A stretch of 64,000 nucleotides of DNA, from assembly GCF_000004195.4 (NCBI RefSeq), contig NC_030683.2, forward strand, positions 81,794,910 to 81,858,909, read 5' to 3'. This DNA comes from Xenopus tropicalis. Lineage: Eukaryota > Chordata > Amphibia > Anura > Pipidae. Under the pieces are notes generated by a model that saw nothing but the letters and a program-made list of their open reading frames with translations, searched no databases and was not told the origin of the DNA. The translations under genes and the position numbers were made by a program. Positions 12,101 through 27,100 of this stretch are shown in pieces (positions within the stretch are counted from its first letter, which is position 1; every line of letters begins with the position of its first letter).

Positions 12101-15100
12101 CCACATTATGTTTTTTTTTTTCTTAGTACTCTGATGTGTTTAATATACTTTATTAGTGAGTTACTATAATAAGCATGTGTTTTCTCCTGTGCTGCATACC
12201 TAGCTAGTTACAAATACTGCTTTCAAGGAGGACCTTGAAACTTTAGGGGATGGATAATCAGTCTGTTCCACTAATAGTATTATTTTTTCTTACAGTTTTT
12301 ATATAGTAATTATCTACAAAAAAAACTTTTTCTACTGGCTGCAAACAGCACATCATGGTGTGAATCACTGACAGATTTCACCTACTCTAATTGGTTTGCA
12401 TTGCAGTGCAGACAAACAGCATTGTTGATTTGTTTCCAGTAGGAAAAAATGTTAGGTTGAGGTAATGCTATTGAACGATTTCTATCAAAGAATGTCAATT
12501 TTCATATTTTGTGCCTAGTGCCAGTTAAATGATTAGTGTGCTTTTATAAATTGTACTCAAGAAAAGCAAAAGCAAAAACAGGGCACACAGATGCAAGAGA
12601 AGCCTGGAATTAACTGCCTTAAATAGTTATTGCAGCAGGGTTTCCTTTGTGTGTTGCACCTACACTCACAATTCACTTGTACCTAATGAATTGCACACTA
12701 ATGCTGTTTTTGGATCTGCAGGCATAAACAACTCAGAAATAACATTATTTGCTGATGTGTTCGGGTTCTGTACTGGGTCCACTTTTGTTTAATTTGTTCA
12801 TAAATGACTTAGGGGAGGGTATTATGAGTAATGTATCAGTGTTTGCAGATGACACAAAACTCTGCAGACCAGTCAATTCTATCCAGGATGTGACATCCCT
12901 GCAGCAGGATCTTGACCAACTGGCAATCTGGGCAGCTAAGTGGCAGATGAGATTTAATGTGGATAAATGTAAGGTCATGCACCTGGGATGTAAAAATATG
13001 CAAGCCCCGTATAACCTTAATGGGACTGCACTAGGCAAATCCATAATGGAGAAGGATCTTGGAGTCCTTGTAGATAATAAACTTGGCTGTAGCAAGCAAT
13101 GCCAGGCAGCAGCTGCAAGGGCAAACAAGGTTCTGAGCTGTATTAAAAGGGGTATAGATTCACGGGAGGAGGGGGTTATTCTTCCCCTTTACAGAGCACT
13201 GGTAAGGCCCCATCTAGAATATGCTGTTCAGTTTTGGTCTCCAGTGCTCAAACGGGACATTATTGAGCTAGAGAGGGTCCAGAGAAGGGCAACTAAGCTG
13301 GTAAAGGGTATGGAAAGTCTCGGTTATGAAGAAAGACTGGCCAAGTTGGGTCTGTTTACACTGGAGAAGAGGCGCTTAAGAGGTGACATGATAACTATGT
13401 ATAAATATATAAGGGGATCATATAATAACCTCTCTAATGTTTTATTTACCAGTAGGTCCTTCCAACGGACACGAGGGCACCCACTCCGTTTAGAAGAAGG
13501 GAGGTTCCATTTAAATATTCGGAAAGGATTTTTTACAGTGAGAGCTGTGAAGTTGTGGAATTCCCTCCCCGAATCAGTCGTACTGGCTGATACATTATAT
13601 AGCTTTAAGAAGGGGCTGGATGGATTCTTAGCAAGTGAGGGAATACACGGTTATGGGAGATAGCTCTTAGTACAAGTTGATACAGGGACTGGTCCGATTG
13701 CCATCTTGGAGTCAGGAAGGAATTTTTTCCCCTCTGAGGCAAATTAGAGAGGCTTCAGATGGGGTTTTTTGCCTTCCTCTGGATCAACTTGTAGTTAGGC
13801 AGGTTAGGTATAGGCATTATGGTTGAACTTGATGGACGTATGTCTTTTTTCAACCCAACTTACTATGTTACTATGTTACTATGTTACTATGTTGACACAT
13901 GCGGCCTGCACTTTGCAGTTGCATTGACTGTTGCACCCATTTGTCTTTAATCATTTAATAAAATGGGCTCATTTATTTTGGTGCCACTGTTACATTGCTA
14001 AAGCAGCTAATAAAACTGTCTTAAGTACTTGAGCCCAATCCTACTCATGACCCATCCTGTGTATCCTGTTGATGACCAGTCTTTTGAAAGGTAGAGAGAG
14101 TGCACTGGAGCCTTGGATTCCTACAATAACATCCAGGTATTCCATTTCAGTGGACAGCAGATTGCTCCAAGGGATTGTTTCCTCACCCACAGCTTTCCTG
14201 GAATGTCAAGATTATGTCATGTACCCATCATAAAAAGGGCAAATGAACTTGCCTAAGGAACAAATATTTACATATATTATTTTGAAAAATATTTGTGATT
14301 GCCTGTAATTAAATCTACACATTCAGCCCTCTGAATAAATGTTCTTATATTGTTCTAGGTCATCTCATTTCAACCCAGAGTGTGAGGTACCACCAACAGC
14401 CTAAAGGTGTAAAACTAAATCAAGCAATTTAGATGTCAGTGAGATTTCACCCATGTTAATTAATTTTCCTGACATTAAAATATGATCATTTTGTAATCAA
14501 TAACATGACAAAAAATATATATATTTTAAACAATTTATTGTAGAAGATTGTGCTCAGAATCTACAACACCTTCTGTATAGCATTTAAGTGGTTTTGGATT
14601 AACTTTTAGTATATTATAGAGTGTCCTATTTTAAGCAACTTTGCAATTGGTCTCATTATTTAGTCTTCATAGTTATTAAGTTATGTTACTTTCTCTTCTA
14701 CTTCTTTCCATCTTTCAAATAGGGGTAACTAACCCCAGCAGGCAAAAAAACTATTGCTGTGTGAGGCTACAAATTTATTGTTATTATGTATCTTCCTTTT
14801 CAGTCCCTACTCTATTCTTATTCTGGTCTTTAATTCAAACCACTGCCTTGTTGCTATGGTAAATAAGACCAGCGACCAGATAGATGCTGAAATATCCAGC
14901 TGTTGAACAAAAAGCTAAATCACTAAAAACAAAATTGAGACCAATTGCAAACTGTCTCAGAATATCACTGCCTATATCATACTAAAAGTTAATTTAAAGG
15001 CGAACTACCCCTTTAATTCTTCACAAGACCCCTGACTCATACTGTTGTGTGTTAAATACCTCTTGTGCTCATTGTTCACATTTTCCAAAATACTGTCTTC

Positions 15101-18100
15101 TCTATCAGTTTGAAAAACTTAACATTTTTCATTTTAATTCATACTGACCTATTTAACCCATGCTCCATAGCCCCTCCTTTCCTTGTCAATTCATTTTCCT
15201 ATTCAGGACTCTCTTTCTTGCTCTCTTTCCTTCTTTTTTCTCTCTCCAAATATTGTTTCATATTTATCTCTGTTTGCCCTTAATGGGCAAGTGGAGTTTT
15301 ATTTCCTGTACACAGACCACTAAAGGTCTAATAACCCTCTTTTATATAGTGCTCCACCAATTTGTGTCCACCTAATGTACATTCACTGTTCCCCTATGGT
15401 AGGACCTCCGAGTATCCGACCCATGAAGAATCTGACAGCAGTGGCAGGAAGAGACAGCTTCATTCACTGCCGAGTCATCGGTTATCCCTACTATTTCATC
15501 AGTTGGTACAAGGATTCTCTTTTGTTGCCCGATAACCACAGACAAGTGGTATTTGAGAATGGGACTCTGATGCTGAGCGATGTTCAGAAAGGGATGGATG
15601 AAGGAGAATATCTATGCAGTGTACTCATACAACCTCAGCTCTCAATCAGCCAAAGTGTCCATGTTACTGTCAAAGGTCAGAGAAAATGAAAAAGTATATG
15701 GGCAAAATACAAAGTTATAATTGTAATGGGATGACTATACAAATTGATGTGGGCTATTAGATTCTAAACTTTGTTTTAAAAATATAACCGAGGATAGAAC
15801 AGACATAGAACTACAACCCAGATATGTGCTGATCCAAGCACACTAAAATTTGAACTTATTGGGTAATGTAATAACAAGTGATGTTATAAATAGTTGTACA
15901 CTTGCTCACGTCTAGTAAACCATGGCATTTACTGGTCAGACATCTGAATGGTTGCTATCTGTTGAATTATTGTTAGGGGGTACTAGGCAAGTAGCAAATT
16001 TAAGATGATTTATTATGTTATTCTATGCAGAATCTTAATATAAAGATGCATTATGGACATAATGACGTTTTTATAATCTATGGCAGTGCTGTTCAACTTC
16101 TGTGGTACCAAGGGCTGAAATTTTTCTGGCATACATGATGGAGGGCCGAAAATGGAAGTCAGTTTTGACCACTCCCCTTTTTTCTAACTGCACCCGCAGT
16201 TTAAAAACAGAGCGCAAGAGCTTTTAAGACCATACCCACGTTAATTGTGGTAGCGCAGCAAAAACCAAAATGGTTGGTGCTCACTACAGGGATATCACCC
16301 TTCATTCATAAGTGAAAGAATTTTATTATGTCATATTAAGACATAGCCTTAAATCCATATGCCTCCTCCTCCCCTGTGGATAGCACAGCAACCCCCAGCA
16401 CATAATTACACACCTTAGGGACCATATATTGACTATTTCCAAATGCTAAGAAACTCCCAGAACAAACCCCTGCCAAGTTCACCTCCCACAGACAGCATAG
16501 GGCAGGCAGAGTATGGCACACACAGGCAGCATAGGGTAGGCAGAGTATGGCACACACAGGCAGAGTAGGGGAGGCAGAGTATGGCACACACAGGCAGCTT
16601 AGGGTAGGCAGAGTATGGCACACTCAGGTGACATAGAGCAAGCAGAGTATGGCCCACACAGGCAGGGTAGGGCAGGCAGAGTTTGGCACACACAGGCAGC
16701 ATAGGGAAGGCAGAGTATGGCACACTCAGGTGGCATAGAGCAGGCAGAGTATGGCCCACACAGGCAGGGTAGGGCAGGCAGAGTTTGGCACACACAGGCA
16801 GCATAGGGAAGGCACTTTTTTGTGCAATTCTACAATTGGAGTGGCTTAGACACACCGACTCTTGTGTCCTGCAAAAGTGCGTTAAAACGTGCGATAAAAA
16901 TTTTATCGCGTCTAAATTTTCGCCACTTAACGCACAATTCACTATAAGCATACTTGCGCTAATTTACGCACAATATTGCATGCGGCATTTACCGCATGCG
17001 TGCTAATTAACGCCTGTTATTATGTGCGGTAATAGTCACCGCGTATAAATAGTAGCATATAAATAGTAGCCACATATAAATAGTGCATATAAATAGTGCA
17101 TATAAATAGTAGCATATAAATAGTAGCCGCATATAAATAGTGCATATAAATAGTAGCCACATATAAATAGTGCATATAAATAGTAGCATATAAATAGTAG
17201 CCACATATAAATAGTGCATATAAATAGTAGCATATAAATAGTAGCCGCATATAAATATTTATATGCTACTATTTATATGCTACTATTTATATGCAGCTAC
17301 TATTTATATGCGGCTACTATTTATATGTGGCTACTATTTATATGCACTATTTATATTTGGCTACTATTTATATATGGCTACTATTTATATGTGGCTTTTA
17401 TTTATATGCTACTATTTATATACGGCAAACTGGCGGCTGCATCACTCTAAGGCCAACACAGACTTAAAATAACACTGCAAAGTCCATATTTTATTGGCAA
17501 AAGCTCATTAACTGTACTTTTCTATAATTACTGCCTGCCTCAAGTAGGTGTTAATTTTCGCATAGTCTAATGCGATATTTAGCGCGTCTAAGTGTTTGTG
17601 AATCATGCGTTAGTATTCTTTTCTGTGCGCTAATTAATGCATGCGTTAACATTACCGCATGCGGTTGCACGCAAATTAACGCATGCGATAATACTGTAGT
17701 GAATCGCGCGCTAATTGTCGCGTCTTTTTTAACGCAAAAAAGCATGTGATAAAAATTAATGCACTTTAGTGAATCAACCCTATTGTATCTGTTCAATTCA
17801 TTTATACACAGATGCACATAAACATGTGAATTATAAGAAGCGCTGAGTTTCTTTATACAGGCATTGGATCTGTTATCTGGATTACATTCTGGACTCATTC
17901 TGGTTTTCTGGGTAAAAAATACTTTTCATAATTTGGATCGCCATACCTTTAGTCAACGAAAAAATCCTTAACGTTAAATGACACAGTAGGATTGTTTTGC
18001 CATCAATATGGATTCATGCAGTTTAGTTGGAATCAGGTACAAGGTACTGTTTTATTATTACATAGAAAAATTAAGTCATTTTAAAATATTAGAATCATTT

Positions 18101-21100
18101 GCCTAAAATAGATTCTGTTAGAGATGTCCCTACTGAAATTCAGAGCTTTTTGGATAAAGGGTTTCTGGATAAGTGATCCCATACTTGAACTGCAAATGGG
18201 AGTATTTCACCTTACAAATTAAATATTCAGTATTCCTTTTCTATTTTAATGTTATAATGCACATATGTTATTAGTTTCAGTTGATGTTAACTGTATCTAA
18301 ACATAATTCGTTTTTAGTCTCCAGTCTGTGCTTCCATCCTTTTTTGTTGTCAATCTGTTGTCACTTTTGTCCTACTACATAAATCATCTCTCTGCAAACA
18401 CCCATTGATGGTGGATTGATACCACTTAGTTCAGGAGAGAGTCGTTGTTGTCCCCCCACCCTATCTTATTGTTACTGCCTTACAACCCTGATCTGTTTTC
18501 TTGACAATCCCCTGCGCAGGGACCTGCTGTGTAAACACACTATATTAATGCCCTGCCCTTTGCTCTGCTCCCCTGCTTGCTGTTTTCTGGAGTGTTTGTT
18601 GGCTTTTAAAAAATAATGTGTCCGTTGTGGTGTCCCAGCTCTGCCAGAGACTTAAAAGCTTCTCCAATGCATCAATTATTCAGGAGCACCCGGGGAGAGA
18701 TCCATCCTAATGAATAGAGCTGCGTGTAAGAGCAAAGCTGAGATTGTGCTTGGATCACACCATCTACTTATGTACTCATGTGTGTTACAGAATTTATGTA
18801 CACATGTATTTCAGTTCTTATTTACAACTGAATTCTTGTACAAATGCACAGTACCTATGTGTTCATGAGAAAATGTTCTCTGTTCATTGGCTCTGGCATG
18901 GGCCCTTGCATTCTTCCAATTTAGTATAACTGCATGCAGCCTCTTTTACAAAGATCAAACAGATCGTGTTTGCTACACACTGCCTGGAACTTTTTTACAT
19001 TTAAATAACAGAAGCCAGATATGCCAGATTCATAATTTGTTTCTTTCATCATACAAAGTGCACATTCTGTTTGTGTTCCTTGGCTCATGAACTAAAGTAT
19101 TACATACTTTATACTGCACATATATGCACATATCCCTTAAAGCAGTGCTGTCCAACTGGTGGCCCGCGTGCCGCATGTGGCCCTCGACCCCCCTCTGTGT
19201 GGCCCCCCACCTGTCTGGCTGCTTTGATGGCTTAACTTTGTCTTAGCTTTGAATGGTATCAATACTGAGATTAACTGACCCCCTGCATGGTTATCACCTC
19301 AGATTCAGGCTGTAATCCCTCTGTATTGTTTAAAAATGTAATTCCCTGTGTTGTTCACTAAACCAATCCCACCTGTAATGCCACTCAAGTTTTTCTATCA
19401 ACTGTAAACATTACTGGCAATGGCAGATGTGGCAACACCACATGCAACCCACATCTAAACCAATTTCACTCCTTAGTTTTCTCATAGCTTCTATAAGGTT
19501 GTGGCCACAAGGGGCTGATTCTTGACCTGCGGATAAGCAGGCTGAGAATCGGCCCCTATGCTCCAAACAGCCTTTCTATGTGCCTGCAGCTGAAGCCACT
19601 GTGTTGACCCAGGAATAAACATGCAGTGGATTTGGGTGCTGAAATGCTTGTATATGCATTTTGATGCTGAGATCCACTTCAGGCACATACACAAAGGGCT
19701 GAATCAGTCCTGTGTGACATAAGGCACACAGGGCTTATCTCGGCCTGGGGGAAAATGGAGGCCAAAAATTAGCCCCTAAGCTAGCATCAGCTTTCTAAAG
19801 AACAAACTGTCACCTGCTTTCATTTGTGCCTGCACCCAGAAATATTGAAATTACCCAGGTACAGGCACACACAGCCGATATCGCCAACAAATGCCAGGTG
19901 CAGGCACAACTTTAAGGGTATTGGCGGATTGTCAGTCTGCGCCTATCCACAGCCTGACAATCCACCCATGTGCCCTTGCTCTAAATGCCCTGCATTTAAA
20001 GGAAAAGTAACATCTAAAAATGAAAGTGTTTTAAAAGAATGGCAGTATATGTTTATGTAAACAAGCCATAAATTATAGCCATGGGGCAGAAACTCAAGCA
20101 CAGGATAGACAGTTGATAACAGATAAGCTGTGCAGACTATGTATACTACATAGTTTATCTGTGATCTGCTGTGTAACCTGTGCCTTTTCTCCTTTATTGG
20201 CTATGAATGGCTGCCCCTGTGGCTACACAGCAGCTTGTTCAGATAAACTAATGTAAAGTTTCTGAAGCAAAGGCATCAGTTGTACTAGTGTAGGGCAACG
20301 GTACATTATATTTTAATTACTTTAGAACTCTTTGATTTTTTTGGTGTTACTGTTCCTTTAAGGATATCTAGTTGTAAGTATAAATAGTGAGATATTCAGT
20401 GAGTGACATATTTAGTTTTCAGCCAGATATCTATCTGAGTGGGCCCAAACACGAACAGATAAGTCCATCTTGGTTTGAAGGACCTAAATTTGCATGTTAA
20501 ATCTGCTTGTTTTGATTATTTTATATAGGTCTGGCTCTGGGATTTACCGTTCTGTAGAACACACATTTAAGTAAAGCACATTTAAAAGCCTTGCACTTGT
20601 CTGATATCTTACAATGTAGACAGGTAAATGTACAAATACATTTTAATGGTAAGTGTGTATATGTCTTTCCTAGTGCCCCCACTGATCCAGCCTTTTGAGT
20701 TTCCTCCTGCTTCCATCGGACAACTGCTTTACATTCCTTGTGTGGTGTCTTCGGGGGATATGCCTATTCGTATTACTTGGCGTAAAGATGGACAGGTGAT
20801 TGTTTCCGGATCTGGAATTACTATTGAAACCAAGGAGTTTATGAGCTCCCTGCAGATTTCCAGCGTGTCACTCAAGCACAATGGGAATTACACTTGTATA
20901 GCAAGTAATGATGCAGCCACTGTGAGCCGGGAGAGACAGCTTATTGTAAGAGGTAAGCATGGATGGGTAGAACAGTTATGGACAAAGATACAAATCAAAG
21001 GCCATACACTGAACAATGCAATGTTTTGGTGAGGTCGCCAAATGAGCAAATCTCAGGTGGGCATTATCGAGTTGATCTGACCATTTGGCCTTAGGGCCAC

Positions 21101-24100
21101 TATGACGGATACAGCATAAACAATCTATGTGGTCCTCACACAGCAGGATTTTCAAACATGCCCGTTTATACCTGACTGATTTTCGGTCAAATATTATTTG
21201 GGTAGGCACCTCGAAGGGTCTTCAACACAGACCGATAATCTGCCAGCTTGGTCAGTTGGCAGCTTATATTAGCCTGTGTATGGCCACCTTAAAACTTGAC
21301 TGAGAGATCTGTATAGCCCCTAAAGTTAAAAGACCACAATACAGTTCACATGCTTCTTTGCATCTCAGTACAGCCCTCTTTCCATAACACTACAGTGCCA
21401 TTGAAATTCCACATATCCCTGCTAGCTTCTTATAAGGTTTATTATCACACAATAAAGGAGTAATGGGCAGTGCCATACGGGGAGATTAGTCGCCCCGCGA
21501 CTTCGTTGTCACAGCGACTAATCTCCCCACAATGCAATGGGATGGCATATGCGTGACTGCAATGTCCCGCAGTCACCCAAAGTTTCCTCTCAAGGCAACT
21601 TCGGGGCGACTGCGGGACTTCACAGTGACGCGTTTGCCATCCCACCATTGAGTTACATTCTAGTCGGTGGGATGGCCTTGCGGGGAGATTAGTTGCCTGT
21701 GTCAAGAAGATTTGTCGAGGGGTGACCCCCCCAAGAGTCCCAGAGTCTGCTTCCTTTATAGTTACACACTTGGCTATGTGAGGTGATTAAGAAGGCCTAG
21801 GATAGCAACACATTCAGAATGTTATACCTAATATACTCTTATTTCATTCTGCACATTTTACATTTATTATTATTATTACTATTATTATTATTATTATTAT
21901 TAAGCTCTGTCAGTGTTGTTTTGTGGATTCTCTAGCATCTGTTTCAGTCAGGCTTCTTAGCTGCATGTTGAATCAATTCATTCAAGGGTTATGTCACACA
22001 TGGCATTTTAATGCTGCGTTATTATGAAGTTCCAACATAGCATAAAATGCCAAATAAGCATTACTATAGAAAACACTGTAATACTTTTGTAAAACACACA
22101 CATTTTATATGCTGATATCCACCAAAATATGTTTTTACACATAGGACCTGATATTCCAGATAAAATTATAATCTATTAAACAAATGAATACCCATGTATT
22201 ACTGGCACACGTGGTATATAAATGTTGCATATTGTTTCTGTGAACTGAATTTCTGAAGTACTTCTATTAAATGTCCCTTTTTCAGGTCCGAGTATTGATT
22301 GTATGCATTTTTATGTACATCATTACACAAGGCATTACCAATATAAACATACAGTGCTCAATATACATTCCTATGCATGGTTTTTCTCAATGTTGCACAT
22401 CATGTTATTATGTGCAGCAGTGTGAATGTGAGGATTGTGAATTAGTGCAAAGATTTTTGGAAGAATTATGGGTACTTTGAAACAGGCCTGGCTGATATAC
22501 ACTCTTAAAAATGATTATCCCCACAGATGTTTTCAGCTGCATTTTAGTTCATATTATTGGGGTGTATAACCACCACATGTGACATAGCCCTTAATCTGGT
22601 CCTCTACTAAAGGTGGCCATACACGTTACAACTGGTCGCAGGAAAGATCGCTTGTAACACTCACAAACACAAACATTCAGAGCTGAATCATCGGATATGG
22701 AGGTAGAAACAATAGGAATTCTACCCCTATCTGACTGTTCAGCCCTAAATGCTTGCCTTTGCTCGGGCAGCTTCAATAGCGCCTGATCATAATTTTCTGT
22801 CCTGCCCGATCAACGAGACAACTGATATTCAAGGCCCTCGTGATAAAACTCTTCTTCCTTAAACAAGAAAATATAAAAAAAAGGCAAAAACTGCCATTAT
22901 TAATTGTTTCCTTTCTGGTGTAGTAATATTAAATAGCATCACTTAATTTGTTATACTACTTTGTTTGTTGGTACTTGAGAAATAACAATTAAGGCTTTTC
23001 AGTTCTTTTGCTGTGGTCTCGATTTGTGTTTAATATTTGCATATCTTCTGTGCTCTGTCAAAGTATGATGGAGTTTTCTCATTATATGGAAGGCTAGTAG
23101 ATGTACCCTGTGCACCCTACTCCATTATAATTGCTTTTGTTCTACTGAGTCCTCATCTCTCATGACAATTTTTTTGAAACCTAAATAAAAGGAGATTTTT
23201 GTTGGGGTTCTGTTGGGGTCTACTGGTCGCCAACCTAAGAGCTTGTAGATCATGGTTTTTGAGCTTCACTGGAATAAAGGGTAAGAGCAGAAGGGTAAAG
23301 GTCCTACACATTAAGATACACTCATTTGTCAACCTAAGGTGGGCAATATCGGGCTAATTTGATCATTTAGCTCTAGGGACAAATGTTCGAATTACAACTT
23401 CGGGTATAGGAGCTGAAAGAGTGAGGACAAAGATGATGCAGTCCCTGATCCAACGGAAAAATCAAACATGCCCTATCCACACCAGGCCAATTTTCGGCCA
23501 GATATGGGTCGGGTAGATACACTGCCAAATCGATCTGAAAGTCTTGAATCAGCAGCTTAAATCTGCCCATGTATGGGAACCTTAAGAGTATGGAGCAGCA
23601 ATTTGACTTACAGTTAGTGAGAGGAAAAGGGCAAAGGTTATTAAGTGTCACTTTTTTCTGATGCTAGTCTATTGCAGCAATTAAATTTGTCAGATGAAGA
23701 AGAAAGTAACAAGCAGAACAATAGTCTCTGGTGATTTGTAGGCTTGTGACCTAGTGGTGGCAGAAGTCATCGCTTTAAATGTCTTCGTGCTCAGAAAAGA
23801 GTAGATTGATTGTATCCATATAGCATGATGCAGGGAATAGCTTACAGATCATATTGGATGCTTCGGAAGTGATGATAACACACAGAACCTATTCCATGTA
23901 TTATTGACTACTTTTCATTATGCCCCTTTGAACCTTGTAAATGTGATTTTCAATTAGGGGATATAAAAACTGTTTCTAAAATGTACCTAAATCACAAATA
24001 ACTATACGTTTTTATTAACATATGGCAAGTTGTGGAGTGTAAGGTGGGTTTCCTTTTAGAGGAAGGTTTATAGTCCAACCCCAAAGTGATCCTGGAAGTA

Positions 24101-27100
24101 ATGGGTCTTGGGGAGAGCAAAATTATGGGTTATGGCGCACAGCGAGGCTATAAATTGTATTCTGAAGCTGTAAATGAAATAAAGACAGATAAAATATAAA
24201 CACATTGCCAAGTAGACCTCAGCTTAGAATTGACTTGATAAAGGAGATTTAGATGGCCATGTTAATGAGAGTAGCAGCTTTGTCCTTGCACAACCAAAAA
24301 CAAGGGTTCCCAAACAAACCATGGAGCACTATTAGAGGTAGGCAGCACATGATCTCAGCACAGCATCAGTGGGGTAAACTTAATGGGTACAGGTTGGTAT
24401 AAAGGTTTATAAAGCACATAATTGATCAAATGGACTTTTTAGATGGCAACACACTATAGAATAGCAATGTGGAATGGGTTAATCAACCCTGTGGATTTAA
24501 CGAGTTTTTAATGCTCTGTGTTAATGTAATCATGAATATGTAATGAACTTGTGATTCAGTACTGCATGTTGATGTAATCATGAATATATAATGAGTTAGG
24601 GCACGTAGTGATAAATATTCATTGGTGTGCACTGCCTTCAAATAAATATCACAGGATGGATCAGAGAGAAGCTCTAGTGAGTGCAGAGCAGTAAGCTACC
24701 TGCTTGTGTTTTACAGAGAAAAAACAGTTGGTGCTGCACAATTCTGTGTGATGCAGTTTTGAAATATAGAATTATGTGAATGTTCGGCAGTGAAATGGAA
24801 ACATTCAGGAAGTACTCATGCACAGTATGAATTGTGCCTTGTACAGTGAAATAGCTTTCCTAGCATAGTTAATGGTGGGGGGGTTGTATAGGATATGAGC
24901 AAAAAATAGGGAGTATTTCCCTAAAGCAGTGATCCCCAACCAGGTGCTCGTGTGCAACATGTTGTTCCCCAACCCCTTGGATGCTGCTCTCAGTGCCCCC
25001 AAACCAGGTAGTTATTTTTTAATTCCTGACTTGGGGGCAAGTTTTGGTTGAATAAAAACAAGATTTACTACAAAATAAAGCCCCCTGTAAGCTGATAGTG
25101 TGCATAGAGGCTGCCTAATAGCCAATCTTAGCTCCTCTTTGGCTCCTCCATGAACTTTTATGATGCTTGTGTTGCTCTCCAAGTCTTTTTACATTTGACT
25201 GTGACTCACAAGTAAGAAAGGTTGGGGATCCCTGCCCTAAAGCCCTGTTTTTCTTGTATATGTCACTACTGATGTCAAGCCATACCCCCTGAGCCACTAG
25301 GCCAGGGATCCCCAACCATTTTTTTTACCAATGAGCCACACTCAGATGTAAAAGGTGTTGGTGAGCCATACAAGCATGAAAAAGTTCTTTGGAGATGCCA
25401 AATAAGGACTGTGATTGGCTACTTGGTAGCCCCATGTGGACTGCTAGAATGAGCACCTTCTTTAAAGCCACTTGTAGCAACATCAAAGGGGATGGTGAGC
25501 AACATGTTGCTCATGAGCCACTGATTGGGGAACACAGCACTAGGCCATACCAAGTTTTGGTTTAGGGAGCTGAAAAGAAATGCTGTGCCAGTAACATGGT
25601 GACATGGGCAGGAAACTGCAACTCCAGTTATAATTACAGATAATAGGGTAAGATAAACAAAAGGATAATTACACACTAACCTCTTTATATTTCCGTCAAA
25701 CACATGAAAAGAAAGAGAGCCTATTATAAGGATCCATTTACTAAAGACTATTCGAACTTGGATATGATTGTGAGCAGACCGGAGTTAATCCAAGTAAATT
25801 ACCCAAGTTAATTATCTTGTATTGAGGCTTTTGGGTACTGAAGAAATGTTACATAGAGACAGAACTTCAGATGCACACAGCATCAGTTGGTGTATTTAAA
25901 GAGAAACTAGAATACATCTAGTGAGGTTTTGCCCAATAGTGTAGCTCGCCTTTAAGAACATTTGAAATAATGTAGACACCGCTGCTCTAATACAATATGC
26001 AGTTTAGTCATCATTTTTTTTGTTTTTTTAAATATTTACATTTTTGTTCCGCAGCTTTAGGCTTGGTTTCAACTGTTATCTTGTTACTAGGGCTTAAGCA
26101 CCCTTATAACCACACAGCATTTTAGAAGTCAGAATGGAAGTTGAATAGGAGATTAGAATAACAATATTATCAAAAACAACTCCTTACAGTGTTTTGTGTC
26201 TCCAACAACCAAATCGTTTTTTGGTTAATGAATTCTGCTTTGTGGGAAAAGATACATCCAAAAAGTGCACTTTGCACAATGCTGCATTTGCAGAGTGTCG
26301 GGTGCTAGTTGTAATATTTTCGTTGTATAGGCAAGGAACAAGTTAAGCTGCATTTAATAACTGAGATTAACCCTATGGAAATCATGCAGGAATAAAGTAG
26401 AGTGTTATAATTATAAATACATTGTAATTCTGTAGTGGTTATTTTTTCAGGTGTCCATTGGTAATTTGTAGCAGTAACAAGAATACAGGAAGTTTTATTT
26501 TTTTGTAATATTCTGTGAGCAAGTGGCAGAATAGGGGCCAGGTGCTTGTAGAAGAATGTATTTAATATACTGTGAGAGCAGGTGTACAGTATGCAGTAGA
26601 ATGTATTTAATACACTGAGAGAATGTGTACAGTATATAGAAGAATGTATTTAATACACTGAGAGAGTGTTCAGTATGTAGAAGAATGTATTTAATACACT
26701 GAGAGAGTGTACAGTATGCAGAAGAATGTATTTAATACACTGAGAGAGTGTACAGTTTGTAGAAGAATGTATTAAATACACTGTGAGAGAAGGTGTACAG
26801 TATGCAGTAGAATGTATTTAATACACTGAGAGAGTGTGTACAGTATATAGAAGAATGTATTTAATACACTGTGAGAGAGAGTGTACAGTTTGTAGAAGAA
26901 TGTATTTAATACACTTTGAGAGAAGGTGTACAGTATATAGAAGAATGTATTTAATACACTGTGAGAGAGTGTACAGTATGTAGAATATATTTAATACACT
27001 GTGTGAAAGAGGGTACAGTATTTAGAAGAATGTATGTAATACACTGTGTGAGAGAGTGTACGGTATTTAGAAGAATGTATGTAATACACTGTGTGAGAGA

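Larger units (their letters stand above)
9486..15402. other. intron with T2-type MITEs and a CR1 LINE
   Basis: A large intron of 5.9 kb. Recognisable parts are a T2-type MITE, the CR1 LINE 3' end and another T2-type MITE. The stretches 9490-10320, 10740-12750 and 13900-14580 are AT-rich, and I see no exon or RNA gene in them. A T-rich run of small frames at 15065-15375 precedes the next acceptor. Confidence 0.7.
15676..20673. other. intron rich in minisatellite, palindrome and MITE sequence
   Basis: Contains the 34-bp minisatellite, the TATAAATA palindrome, a 'tatccgga' relic, a 'cagtgctgtccaa' repeat, a gggctgatt-type repeat and a T2-type MITE. The stretch 18190-19140 is AT-rich and I recognise nothing in it. 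Confidence 0.7.

Noticed and set aside
12749..13128. 127-codon - strand frame opposite the CR1 polymerase
   Set aside because: Shadow of the sense-strand reverse-transcriptase frame.
16433..16951. 172-codon - strand frame with [14 protein letters not shown] repeats
   Set aside because: Translation of the 34-bp minisatellite.
17007..17472. Hydrophobic repeat frames (LLFICTIYM) on both strands
   Set aside because: Translation of the TATAAATA palindrome units.
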